Assembly (NCBI GenBank): GCA_027686065.1
Contig: JAQCTH010000046.1
Location: forward strand, 18,829 to 31,212
Direction: 5' to 3'
From: Clostridiaceae bacterium AF10-41
Lineage (GTDB): Bacteria > Bacillota > Clostridia > Clostridiales > Clostridiaceae
DNA length: 12,384 nucleotides
Numbering within the stretch: position 1 is the stretch's first letter; each line of letters opens with the position of its first letter. The notes beneath the pieces are model-generated. The model was not told the origin of the DNA, made no database searches, and saw only the letters and a program-made list of their open reading frames with translations. This document shows, in pieces, positions 1 through 9,795 of this stretch. A program made the translations under genes and the position numbers.

Positions 1-37
1 TACCTCTTTCTTTAATTTATTTTAACTTGTCATCATC
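1..37 (-). other. Probable additional CRISPR spacer cut by the window edge
   Basis: These 37 bases precede the leftmost repeat. Their length is within the 34-37 nt spacer range, and the adjacent repeat shows none of the decay expected at the leader-distal end. The simplest reading is that this is another complete or nearly complete spacer with its outer repeat just outside the window. Alternatively it is ordinary flanking DNA at the array's far end. Confidence 0.55.
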
Positions 38-2173
38 ATTTACATTCCAATATGGTGCTACTAATATGGCAAACTTTTTTAATGTATCTTTAGATTATCT
101 AAAATTTACATTCCAATATGGTGCTACTAATATTAACTATAAAGTACTACCACCTATACTGATAATAGTATTTACATTCCAATATGGTGCTACTAATATC
201 CAGTTTTAGAAGATTTTAAAGAGCCAGAGTTATTAATTTACATTCCAATATGGTGCTACTAATATTTAGAAAAGCTAATTCAATGTAAAGAGTTGTCTGA
301 CATTTACATTCCAATATGGTGCTACTAATATTTATAATCATATATATTATCGCCCTTACCTCTCTCTATTTACATTCCAATATGGTGCTACTAATATTTT
401 AATCCATTTAGTAGAATAAAAAATATTTTTGAATTTACATTCCAATATGGTGCTACTAATATAGATGATAAGTTAATAAAGGATCAAGCACAAACAAATT
501 TACATTCCAATATGGTGCTACTAATATGTCGCTCGGCTATAAGCAAATAAAATTAATTAAGGAATTTACATTCCAATATGGTGCTACTAATATTGGTTAA
601 TGATGAGAATATTAAAGAAGTTGATTTTGATTTACATTCCAATATGGTGCTACTAATATTTCCTAGCTACAATTATAATTTGGAGGTTTTATTAATTTAC
701 ATTCCAATATGGTGCTACTAATATTTCCTGGTCGTAACAATAAGCCTACGTTAGCTATAACATTTACATTCCAATATGGTGCTACTAATATGTTATAAAG
801 ATTTTTTTCTAGATGTTTGGCTTTCTAAATTTACATTCCAATATGGTGCTACTAATATTGAATTAAAAGAAAAAATAAATTTTATAAAATCAAAATTTAC
901 ATTCCAATATGGTGCTACTAATATATGGAAATTTTTCTTTTTATAAGTACAAGCTTTCTTAATTTACATTCCAATATGGTGCTACTAATATTGTTTGTTG
1001 CAATTTAGTTTTTGAAATTCTAAGCTTATTTACATTCCAATATGGTGCTACTAATATTAATACTATTAGCTCACCATCAACATAAATTTCTAAATTTACA
1101 TTCCAATATGGTGCTACTAATATTTTTGTATTCATTACCTGTAGTACAAGTTGCATCAAATTTACATTCCAATATGGTGCTACTAATATACTTTTTATCA
1201 ATTCAAGTTTTTCTTCATAAGTTATTTACATTCCAATATGGTGCTACTAATATTTTCTAAATCCATTACTGTTTTCATAGCTAATTCATGATTTACATTC
1301 CAATATGGTGCTACTAATATTTGCCATATATTTTTGAGCTTTCTGCATTTCTTTTATTTACATTCCAATATGGTGCTACTAATATAAAATGGTAAAAGAA
1401 TTAAAGATAGCGATTTAGCTTAATTTACATTCCAATATGGTGCTACTAATATAAAATATAAAATAATTTATAAAGGGGTTTTAGAAAAATTTACATTCCA
1501 ATATGGTGCTACTAATATTTAAATATTTAAAATTTAAAAATTATAAGTCTTTTGGATTTACATTCCAATATGGTGCTACTAATATACATACTCATAAATG
1601 GTAATTATAGTGTTTTATTATTTACATTCCAATATGGTGCTACTAATATTTCAAAAAATGGTTGGTGAAGATAGGCTTGTACTTTATTTACATTCCAATA
1701 TGGTGCTACTAATATTGATTCTTCTATTCGTGATATTACAATTAATTGGCGATTTACATTCCAATATGGTGCTACTAATATATATTAATTTAAAAATATT
1801 TCAATTATTTTTTAAATTTACATTCCAATATGGTGCTACTAATATAAATCATAAGAAATTAACTTATGAATATTTAAGTTTATTTACATTCCAATATGGT
1901 GCTACTAATATTTAGAAGGTTTATCAACATATTCTCTAGCTTCATTATTTACATTCCAATATGGTGCTACTAATATCTTAATAGTAATCAAAAAAATAAA
2001 GTAAGTTTAGAATTTACATTCCAATATGGTGCTACTAATATACCATATGACACCGACAAAGGTAAGTAATATTATAAATTTACATTCCAATATGGTGCTA
2101 CTAATATCGCAGCTGAAGGAGATGTTGACCCAGCTATAGTTTCATTTACATTCCAATATGGTGCTACTAATAT

Positions 2174-2209
2174 AAAGTTAATTTTGTGGAGGTTTTAATA
2201 TGAATGTAT
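2174..2209 (+). other. Spacer spanning a ribosome site and start codon
   Basis: The spacer contains GTGGAGGTTTTAATATGAAT, that is a GGAGG ribosome-binding sequence 7 nt before an ATG. It looks like the junction between two genes of a phage or plasmid operon. Because crRNAs come from the minus strand, the guide would be antisense to that mRNA start. A second spacer (660-694) also carries GGAGGTTTTA. Confidence 0.5.
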
Positions 2210-2305
2210 ATTTACATTCCAATATGGTGCTACTAATATAAACACAGGGGAAAACGAAGGTGAAGGTGAGGGAACATTTACATTCCAATATGGTGCTACT
2301 AATAT

Positions 2306-2341
2306 ACTGGATTGAGACGTGGTGAACTGTGTGGATTAACA
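2306..2341 (+). other. Spacer matching a tyrosine recombinase (integrase) box I
   Basis: This 36-nt spacer translates on the plus strand as twelve open codons, TGLRRGELCGLT. That fits the box I signature of phage and transposon tyrosine recombinases (TGLR-x-x-E-hydrophobic-x-x-L), which carries the first catalytic arginine. The inferred protospacer is therefore in an integrase gene of a temperate phage or conjugative element. The identification rests on the motif only; no protospacer was searched. Confidence 0.7.
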
Positions 2342-3427
2342 ATTTACATTCCAATATGGTGCTACTAATATTATAATGATTCATCTTTCTTTGATTCTTT
2401 TACCTCATTTACATTCCAATATGGTGCTACTAATATACTATTTGAAGATTTAGATCCAATAAGTCCTACTTAATTTACATTCCAATATGGTGCTACTAAT
2501 ATTCCTTCGTAATTGCTTGGAACAGTTAAAACTCCTTCATTTACATTCCAATATGGTGCTACTAATATATTGTCTAAAAACCATGCAAAGCCTTCTATTG
2601 CTTTATTTACATTCCAATATGGTGCTACTAATATCTTCTAACATCTTTTCATATATAAGTTGTTTTATATATTTACATTCCAATATGGTGCTACTAATAT
2701 ACAATCCCCTAGCAGTATCTTTAGAAATAGTTCTTTCATTTACATTCCAATATGGTGCTACTAATATGCTCTGCTACCTAAGCCTTTTTCTGAATATACC
2801 TTATTTACATTCCAATATGGTGCTACTAATATCCCTTTGCCTAAATCTATAGTATTTGGAGCAACTCGATTTACATTCCAATATGGTGCTACTAATATAC
2901 TTGCCTTTTTTATAATTCCCAAATCATTTTGTTCATTTACATTCCAATATGGTGCTACTAATATATCTGTTCTAGTGCTTTCTTTAATCTTGTTTGTTGA
3001 TTTACATTCCAATATGGTGCTACTAATATATTCCAGCAGGGTATGTATTAGAAGGACTTAAGAAATTTACATTCCAATATGGTGCTACTAATATAAATAA
3101 GAAAATTTAATATACCTAATAAATTTCTAAATTTACATTCCAATATGGTGCTACTAATATCATAAAATACCACCTAGAATCGTCTCTATCACTCAATATT
3201 TACATTCCAATATGGTGCTACTAATATAGATGCATTTGATGCATTAGATGAAGTTATAAGCCAAATTTACATTCCAATATGGTGCTACTAATATGAAGAA
3301 GACTTAATTGCTGAAAATCAACGTTTACGTAATTTACATTCCAATATGGTGCTACTAATATGATATAAATTAACTGTCCTGCCATAATATTTTTCATATT
3401 TACATTCCAATATGGTGCTACTAATAT

Positions 3428-3605
3428 GCGTCCGCTGACAATCCGTATTATTACTTATATCTAAGTGGTATTTTTGTCTATCTACTAATTTTAAAGTGAT
3501 ATTACTAACTTTTATAATATAAAGTATATAAAATATTTCTTTAATCCCTTAATATTACTATCATTGTCTACTCACCTATATTTTAACATTATCTTAGGTC
3601 GACAA
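3428..3605 (-). promoter_or_regulatory. CRISPR leader between cas2 and the array
   Basis: This 178-bp A+T-rich stretch has no gene and joins the cas2 stop codon to the first repeat on the transcription-upstream side, where a leader belongs. Next to the repeat is a short G+C-rich block, GATTGTCAGCGGACGC on the minus strand (3428-3443), which stands out in this DNA and could be the anchoring site for spacer integration. The core TATTACT (plus strand) occurs three times, at 3449-3455, 3500-3506 and 3553-3559, roughly five helical turns apart. TTGTCTA occurs at 3474-3480 and 3564-3570, and CTACTAAT, part of the repeat, recurs at 3482-3489. No terminator-like hairpin separates cas2 from the array, so cas transcripts may read into it. 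Confidence 0.8.
3516..3544 (-). promoter_or_regulatory. Candidate array promoter in the leader
   Basis: On the minus strand TTAAAG (3539-3544) is followed after 17 nt by TATATT (3516-3521), a plausible sigma-A type -35/-10 pair. It would start transcription about 80 nt before the first repeat. The surroundings are very A+T-rich, so chance matches are easy, and other hexamer pairs in the leader cannot be excluded. Confidence 0.35.
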
Positions 3606-3884
3606 TTAAATAAAGTTGCTAGTTTTATCCTCCTTTTTCCCCCACATATCTTTAGATAGCCATCTTTCATTTCTACTTTTAAATAATATTATAGAATCTT
3701 TATCTTTTCTTATTATACCATCTAATTCGTATTTTAGCTTAATTATTTGTGACTCTGCTAGCTCCCCTTCAAATACTGAGTTTTGAATATGAGATAAGTA
3801 TTTTTTACATATTTTAAAAGTTCTATTTAGAACTCGCTGTCCCCCATCATCACTTTTTATATCATAAACTAATATAACATACAT
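3606..3884 (-). CDS. cas2: CRISPR-associated protein Cas2
   Basis: Cas2 is the structural partner of Cas1 in the integrase complex that inserts new spacers at the leader end of the array. The 92-residue product has the normal Cas2 length. It begins with the ferredoxin-like first strand MYVILVYDI, including the conserved Asp8, and carries the typical SVFEGEL strand at residues 36-42, where many Cas2 proteins have S-V-F-E-G. The start is the only sensible ATG. Its ribosome site AGGGGTGAG (3891-3899) overlaps the cas1 stop codon, and the gap to cas1 is 13 nt, so translation is likely coupled. It is the last cas gene before the leader. I see no truncation or missing core residue. Confidence 0.95.
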   Translation of the reverse strand: MYVILVYDIKSDDGGQRVLNRTFKICKKYLSHIQNSVFEGELAESQIIKLKYELDGIIRKDKDSIILFKSRNERWLSKDMWGKKEDKTSNFI

Positions 3885-3897
3885 TTAACTCTCACCC

Positions 3898-4890
3898 CTA
3901 CCACCATATTTTAAATGGATCATAATCTTTCTCTTCTAATAAATGCTTTATAAGTTTATAACATTCAAGTCTCATTAAATATTCATATGATACACTTTTA
4001 TTTAAGTCTTTATGTTTTATGGTTGTCTGTAGTCTTTGATCCAATTCTCCTACTATTATTTTTGATGCTTCTTTTGTAAGATGTAGGTAATTTAATTCTT
4101 TGGTAAAACTTTTTTCAGTTATCTGCTTCTTATTTAAAAGTGAAAATATAAGTCTATCAGCTAATATTGGTTTAAATATTTCTGCTATATCTAAACTTAA
4201 GGAAAATCTTCGCACTCCTGGCTCATGAAGATAACTAACTGTAGGATTTAGTTGTGTATGATGTATAGCTCCTAATACTTTTGTGTATACTAATGTATTT
4301 ACAAATGATATTAACGTATTTATCATATTATCTGGTGGATTTTTCACTCTCTTTGTAAAATCTATCTTTTGGTCTATGATTATATTCCAAGCTTCATAAT
4401 ATACTTTTCTTATGTTCCCTTCATATCCCATTAACTCATTTATGTTATTGCTAGTATATATTCCCTTTCTTAAAGTTTCTATCTTATCCATATAGTTTTG
4501 TACATCCTTACCTCTACCGTTATAGTATCTTAAATTTCTATATATATTATAACTTGCTCCATCTATAAACCTTTTAGCTATTTCTAACCTTTTCTTTTTA
4601 TCAGTATAATGCGTTACTTGATTCACCAATAAATTTCCTGATACAAGTTTTTCTCTTGGTTGAAAGCTTCCAGTATAGAAACTATAGTAATTAAAAAAGT
4701 GTACCACTACATCATATTGAGATAAAAAATTTACTAGGCTTGTATTAAAATTCATTTCAGACATAACATATATTTCATTTACTGTCTCTATAGGAATATA
4801 TCGTTTTTGACCTTCTTCATCTATAAATGCTATAGAGTTGTCTTTTCTTTTCAATTCACCATTATTATATATATAATAACTTCTTTTCAT
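3898..4890 (-). CDS. cas1: CRISPR-associated endonuclease/integrase Cas1 (I-B)
   Basis: Cas1 is the metal-dependent integrase that joins prespacers to the leader-proximal repeat. The 330-residue protein has the usual size and layout: an N-terminal beta domain to about residue 80, then the all-helical catalytic domain. The metal ligands are visible as Glu157 in GYEGNIRKVYY, His222 in TVSYLHEPG and Asp234 in LSLDIAEIFKP, with Glu237 following. The motif after the histidine, GVRRFSLSLDIAE, is characteristic of I-B Cas1. A strong ribosome site AAAGGAGG (4901-4908) touches the cas4 stop codon and lies 10 nt before the ATG. The 17-nt gap to cas4 and 13-nt gap to cas2 show an adaptation sub-operon cas4-cas1-cas2. 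The gene appears intact. Confidence 0.97.
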   Translation of the reverse strand: MKRSYYIYNNGELKRKDNSIAFIDEEGQKRYIPIETVNEIYVMSEMNFNTSLVNFLSQYDVVVHFFNYYSFYTGSFQPREKLVSGNLLVNQVTHYTDKKKRLEIAKRFIDGASYNIYRNLRYYNGRGKDVQNYMDKIETLRKGIYTSNNINELMGYEGNIRKVYYEAWNIIIDQKIDFTKRVKNPPDNMINTLISFVNTLVYTKVLGAIHHTQLNPTVSYLHEPGVRRFSLSLDIAEIFKPILADRLIFSLLNKKQITEKSFTKELNYLHLTKEASKIIVGELDQRLQTTIKHKDLNKSVSYEYLMRLECYKLIKHLLEEKDYDPFKIWW

Positions 4891-4907
4891 AAATTCTCAT
4901 CCTCCTT

Positions 4908-5402
4908 TTATATAAAGCATAAATCATAGTAAGCACAAGATTTGCATATTTTCTTTTTTTCTAACGGCGGAGGATTTTTTAACGCAACTATCTTTTTGAT
5001 ATCTTCTAAAATTCCTTCAATAAGAATAATATCTTGATCTGTTAGCTCCACATCTATACTTTGTTTAAGTAACGGATAATCTATTTTACCTTTTATATTA
5101 TCTACTTCTCTTTTCTTAAGAAAATACAAATAATATTTCACCTGTAATATACTAGCTTCTTCTATTTTATTGCTTTTTTTAACTTCATGTAATATACCTT
5201 TAGAACGTATAAAATCTATATTTATTATGTTATCTATATTTATGTGCTTTTTATCTCTTTTGTATGTTTCTTCGTCTATGGCTTTTCCTATTTCAACATT
5301 TTCATTACCCTGTTCCATTTGTATTTCATTATAAAAATACCATAGCTTTCTTTTGCAAACTTCATAATAATAAAGCATTACTCCAGTAATTTCTTTTTTC
5401 AT
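4908..5402 (-). CDS. cas4: CRISPR-associated exonuclease Cas4
   Basis: Cas4 is a RecB-like iron-sulfur nuclease that trims prespacers and helps select those with a correct PAM and orientation, working with Cas1-Cas2. The 164-residue length is typical of the short I-B Cas4. The four cluster cysteines are present: Cys16 in EVCKRKLW near the N-terminus, and Cys153, Cys156 and Cys162 in CKSCAYYDLC at the C-terminus. Nuclease residues include Asp63, the HEVKKS motif (Glu73, Lys75) and the QVKYY helix (Gln87, Tyr90). The ATG has AGAGG 7 nt upstream, and a stop codon lies two codons before it in frame, which fixes this start. A 111-bp gap separates it from cas3, so it may have its own ribosome loading or a weak promoter. 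Confidence 0.95.
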   Translation of the reverse strand: MKKEITGVMLYYYEVCKRKLWYFYNEIQMEQGNENVEIGKAIDEETYKRDKKHINIDNIINIDFIRSKGILHEVKKSNKIEEASILQVKYYLYFLKKREVDNIKGKIDYPLLKQSIDVELTDQDIILIEGILEDIKKIVALKNPPPLEKKKICKSCAYYDLCFI

Positions 5403-5493
5403 TATTCAACCTCTCATCTAATTCTGATAAATTTATATAATATTTAGTATTCTCTCTAATTAAATCATTATATTTAACCGTATTGCTGTACAT
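5362..5493 (-). CDS. Possible 43-codon ORF in the cas3-cas4 gap
   Basis: An ATG at 5491-5493 opens a 43-codon frame that ends inside the 5' part of cas4 in another frame. The peptide starts MYSNTVKYND and contains a charged stretch INLSELDERLNNEKR. No convincing ribosome site precedes it, and the last third overlaps cas4, whose composition could keep it open by chance. I do not recognise it. It may be a chance ORF, a leader peptide, or a leftover of a deleted gene in the only sizeable gap of this half of the operon. Confidence 0.15.
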   Translation of the reverse strand: MYSNTVKYNDLIRENTKYYINLSELDERLNNEKRNYWSNALLL

Positions 5494-5513
5494 CTATAAT
5501 AATTAATACCATA

Positions 5514-7766
5514 TCATAAAATTTCACAATTATTTTTTTCGTTCTTTTTCTCATTTTTTCTCTTGATAAGTTCAATTCCAGTAGATTTAGAATAGTTACA
5601 GTCCAAAACAATTACTTCCTCATAGTCACTTATCTTTAAAACTTTTAAAGTATTCCCTTCTTTATAATAAGGTCTTACACTACAAACAAAATCTGATAAT
5701 TTATTTCGTGCTTCAATTTTTTCTCTGGCTTTAACTTCTTTTTCTTTTATAGATAATTTAGGTAAATACTCTGAGATTATTCTAACACACTTATCTATGA
5801 TTTCTTTATTATCTTCATATATAGACTTAGGTATTATATTAATAGATTCTATATTTCTAAATTCCTTTTTAGCTTCTTTTTTACTCTTTTCATATGCAGT
5901 AAAATCATTAACATACTTAACTATATTTTTTAATTTTTTAAAATAATCAGTATTTTTTAATTTTTCATAAGAATATACATCTTCTATTATAGATATTTTT
6001 TTTTCCTCATCTAACGATCCTTTAACATCTCTAATAGCCTCTTTTGATAGTTCATGTATTTTTTCATCAATTGCATATCTAACTCCACTACATTTATCTA
6101 TATATACGTAACAATTATATCCATTCCCATCGAAGTTACGACTTCTGTAACACCTACCTAATCTTTGGAATAATCCGTTAATATCTGATAACTCTGTAAC
6201 AAGAATATCAAAATCAATATCTAATGATGCTTCTACCACTTGTGTGGCTATCCATATTCCATGTACTTTATTTTTTAACTTTCCAAATATATATATATCA
6301 TCTTCTTTTTCTTTTCTATCAGCTTTTATAAACCTACTATGGAATAAATTAACATTTTCAATATTCTCACATTTTAACTTATTATAAATTTCTTGAGCTT
6401 TTTTTACAGTATTGCATATCACCAATACTTTGTTTTTATTATATAAACTCTTTATATGCTTTATATTTATCTCATCATCAATTACCTTTATACTATGTCT
6501 TGCATTTAAAGCCCTATTAATAAATGGCTCTTTTGGCATTTCAAATTTTATCCCTTCATCCTCTAGTAAGTTTAATACAAAACTAGGTAATGTCGCTGTT
6601 AATATGGCAAACTTGCCACCAACCTTATTAATATTACTTAAACCAACTATTAGATAAGCTAATAAATCTGGAGAATACATTTGTATTTCATCTATTACTA
6701 TCTTTGAATAAGCAAGAATTGCTAACTTTGGTTCAAATCCTCTATATTTGTACACAAAATCAAAAATCTGGTCTAATGTACATATAGTTAAAGGAAGTGA
6801 CATATGTTTTGTCTTATTATAATACTCTATATAATCTATATATTTATATTTAGTCTTATTCTCCTCTTTCTCTTCACTCTTATTTATGTACTCACTTAAT
6901 GTATCTGAATGAAGAAGTCCTATTCTATCACCTATATTTTCTTTTACAAGTTTAACTACTCTATCATAAATTGAATTTATAGCTGTCTTCAATGGCAATG
7001 TAAAAAAACCTTTATTATCTCCAATCCACAAAAGACCAGCCTCTGTCTTTCCCATACCAGTTTGAGCTATAACTACAAGATTTTTATTTCTGTTTTGAAG
7101 CATATACTCTTGTAATTCATTCCATTTGCTTTTTGGTTTTTTCTTTTTCCATTCATTTAATAAATTATTTAAACTGTCCTCTAGAAAATCATTCTTTTTT
7201 TCAACTTCTATGTGTCCACTTGCCGCATAGTCTATTCTGTTTAATAATCCCTTAACCATAATATATTTAAAGAAAATGTCTTCATTTTCATATATTCTAT
7301 CATCTTTATAAAAGTACATTTCATCAATTTGATCAAGATAATATTCTCCTTTTAATTTATCATAATTAAATCCATTATACTCATTCGCTAATAATTCTAT
7401 TTCTCTTTCTAATTCATCATCTTCATAGCCTAATTCTCTTTCATGGTGATATGCTATAGCATGAAACAAAATTTTTATTTCATCTTCACTAAATCCATCT
7501 TCCTCCATTTTCTCATAATCTATGAATGCTAAACTTAAAATTCCATGAGGAATTTCTAAAGCTACTTTTTTTTGTTTCTCTATTCTTTCCTGAAACTTTA
7601 AATTCATTTTTCCTAAATCATGATACAAACAAGATCTATACAATATATCCCAATTCACTTTTAAATTAGGATATATTTCTTTTAATATATTATAATTTTC
7701 AAGCAATCTATTAGTATGCTCTTGTATTGTTTCAAGTGGATCTGACTTCGCCAAATATCTATTCAT
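5514..7766 (-). CDS. cas3: CRISPR-associated helicase-nuclease Cas3 (HD + SF2 helicase)
   Basis: Cas3 is recruited by Cascade after target recognition; it unwinds the DNA in an ATP-dependent way and degrades it. The 750-residue product has the full two-part layout. The N-terminal HD domain shows His17, the His49-Asp50 pair in YHDLGK, His74, the His102/His107/His108 group and Asp179. The helicase has Walker A AQTGMGKTEAG (234-244), a DEIQ Walker B box at 359-362, motif III TATLP (390-394), motif V VVEASLDIDFD and motif VI QRLGRCYR (534-541). I chose ATG 7766 because GGGGTG lies 4 nt upstream; a GTG four codons earlier (7778) keeps the frame but has no ribosome site. It is separated from cas5 by a strong hairpin. 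Confidence 0.96.
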   Translation of the reverse strand: MNRYLAKSDPLETIQEHTNRLLENYNILKEIYPNLKVNWDILYRSCLYHDLGKMNLKFQERIEKQKKVALEIPHGILSLAFIDYEKMEEDGFSEDEIKILFHAIAYHHERELGYEDDELEREIELLANEYNGFNYDKLKGEYYLDQIDEMYFYKDDRIYENEDIFFKYIMVKGLLNRIDYAASGHIEVEKKNDFLEDSLNNLLNEWKKKKPKSKWNELQEYMLQNRNKNLVVIAQTGMGKTEAGLLWIGDNKGFFTLPLKTAINSIYDRVVKLVKENIGDRIGLLHSDTLSEYINKSEEKEENKTKYKYIDYIEYYNKTKHMSLPLTICTLDQIFDFVYKYRGFEPKLAILAYSKIVIDEIQMYSPDLLAYLIVGLSNINKVGGKFAILTATLPSFVLNLLEDEGIKFEMPKEPFINRALNARHSIKVIDDEINIKHIKSLYNKNKVLVICNTVKKAQEIYNKLKCENIENVNLFHSRFIKADRKEKEDDIYIFGKLKNKVHGIWIATQVVEASLDIDFDILVTELSDINGLFQRLGRCYRSRNFDGNGYNCYVYIDKCSGVRYAIDEKIHELSKEAIRDVKGSLDEEKKISIIEDVYSYEKLKNTDYFKKLKNIVKYVNDFTAYEKSKKEAKKEFRNIESINIIPKSIYEDNKEIIDKCVRIISEYLPKLSIKEKEVKAREKIEARNKLSDFVCSVRPYYKEGNTLKVLKISDYEEVIVLDCNYSKSTGIELIKRKNEKKNEKNNCEIL

Positions 7767-7792
7767 AGAACACCCCACAAATTCTAAATATT

Positions 7793-7820
7793 TTTTAAGA
7801 GGGATTTCTCCCTCTTAAAA
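7793..7820 (-). promoter_or_regulatory. Perfect 12-bp hairpin with GAAA loop between cas5 and cas3
   Basis: The arms TTTTAAGAGGGA (7793-7804) and TCCCTCTTAAAA (7809-7820) are perfectly complementary. In the cas mRNA (minus strand) the 4-nt loop reads GAAA, a stable GNRA tetraloop; on the other strand it reads UUUC, so the sense-strand RNA is the favoured form. There is no U-tract after the stem on either strand, so it is not a standard intrinsic terminator. It lies after the cas5 stop and before the cas3 ribosome site. A role in RNA processing, 3'-end protection of the Cascade message, or lowering cas3 expression is inferred. Confidence 0.75.
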
Positions 7821-7840
7821 TTGATATAATTAAGGTTTTA

Positions 7841-9453
<1,613 letters not shown>

Positions 9454-9464
<11 letters not shown>

Positions 9465-9795
9465 CTTTTTTACCCCCATTTTCTTTATTATCATTTTCTG
9501 AATTTCCTATTAATGATGCTACAAATGCATATCCTATATTATTAAATACATCAGGATCCTTTAGTACTCCTAATAATTCCATTGGAACTGTTTTTTTAGT
9601 ATATAAGTAACAATTTAACATGGTATCCATAAACATCGGGGCATTATTTGTTTTTAAACAGTTTAATAATCTATAAGCAATACCACTTAATTTTTCTTCA
9701 GAACCCTTTGCCTTATATGCTAACCTTAAATAATATCCATAGTTCCTAGCTAGATCTACTATATCTTTGCCATTCTCATTTTTAATATCTTGCAT
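9454..9795 (-). CDS. cas11b: Putative small subunit Cas11b from an internal start in cas8b
   Basis: Within cas8b an ATG at 9793-9795 is preceded at 9 nt by AAGGAG (9805-9810). It would give a 113-residue protein in the cas8b frame, starting MQDIKNENGK and ending at the shared stop. The size and helical composition fit a Cas11 small subunit, of which two or more copies line the Cas7 backbone. In several type I systems including I-B, independent translation of the cas8 C-terminus as Cas11 is established. The supporting feature here is the codon choice: Lys-Glu is written AAG GAG, which makes a near-perfect ribosome site, in a gene that mostly uses AAA and GAA. No transcript or protein data are available to me. 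Confidence 0.7.

Larger units (their letters stand above)
38..3427 (-). CRISPR. Type I-B CRISPR array: 52 repeats, 51 complete spacers
   Basis: I counted 52 copies of a 30-bp repeat, identical by eye in every copy, starting at 38, 104, 170 and so on up to 3332 and 3398. The 51 spacers between them are 34 nt (3), 35 nt (10), 36 nt (28) or 37 nt (10), and these lengths sum exactly to the array length. Read on the minus strand the repeat begins ATATTAGTAGCACC and ends TTGGAATGTAAAT. The terminal ATGTAAAT fits the 8-nt 5' handle left by Cas6 in I-B systems, so crRNAs are most likely made from the minus strand, co-directional with the cas genes, and the leader is at the right (3428 onward). The repeat holds only a weak CCA/TGG stem, as usual for I-B. 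No degenerate terminal repeat is seen at the left, so the array probably continues beyond the window. Confidence 0.98.

Noticed and set aside
27..3061. Long open frames across the array on both strands with repeated peptides such as FTFQYGATN or ILVAPYWNVN
   Set aside because: The 30-bp repeat and the many 36-nt spacers are multiples of three, so frames stay open through successive units. The repeated peptide is just the translated CRISPR repeat; these are not repeat proteins.
5498..5516. Repeat-like ATATGGT in the cas3-cas4 gap as a possible degenerate repeat
   Set aside because: Only about seven bases match, and they are in the opposite orientation to the array and cas genes, so a crRNA-like element is not supported.
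6412..6657. Plus-strand open frame of 81 codons inside cas3
   Set aside because: It lies wholly within a gene with all Cas3 motifs on the opposite strand and has no ribosome site; it is an antisense shadow.
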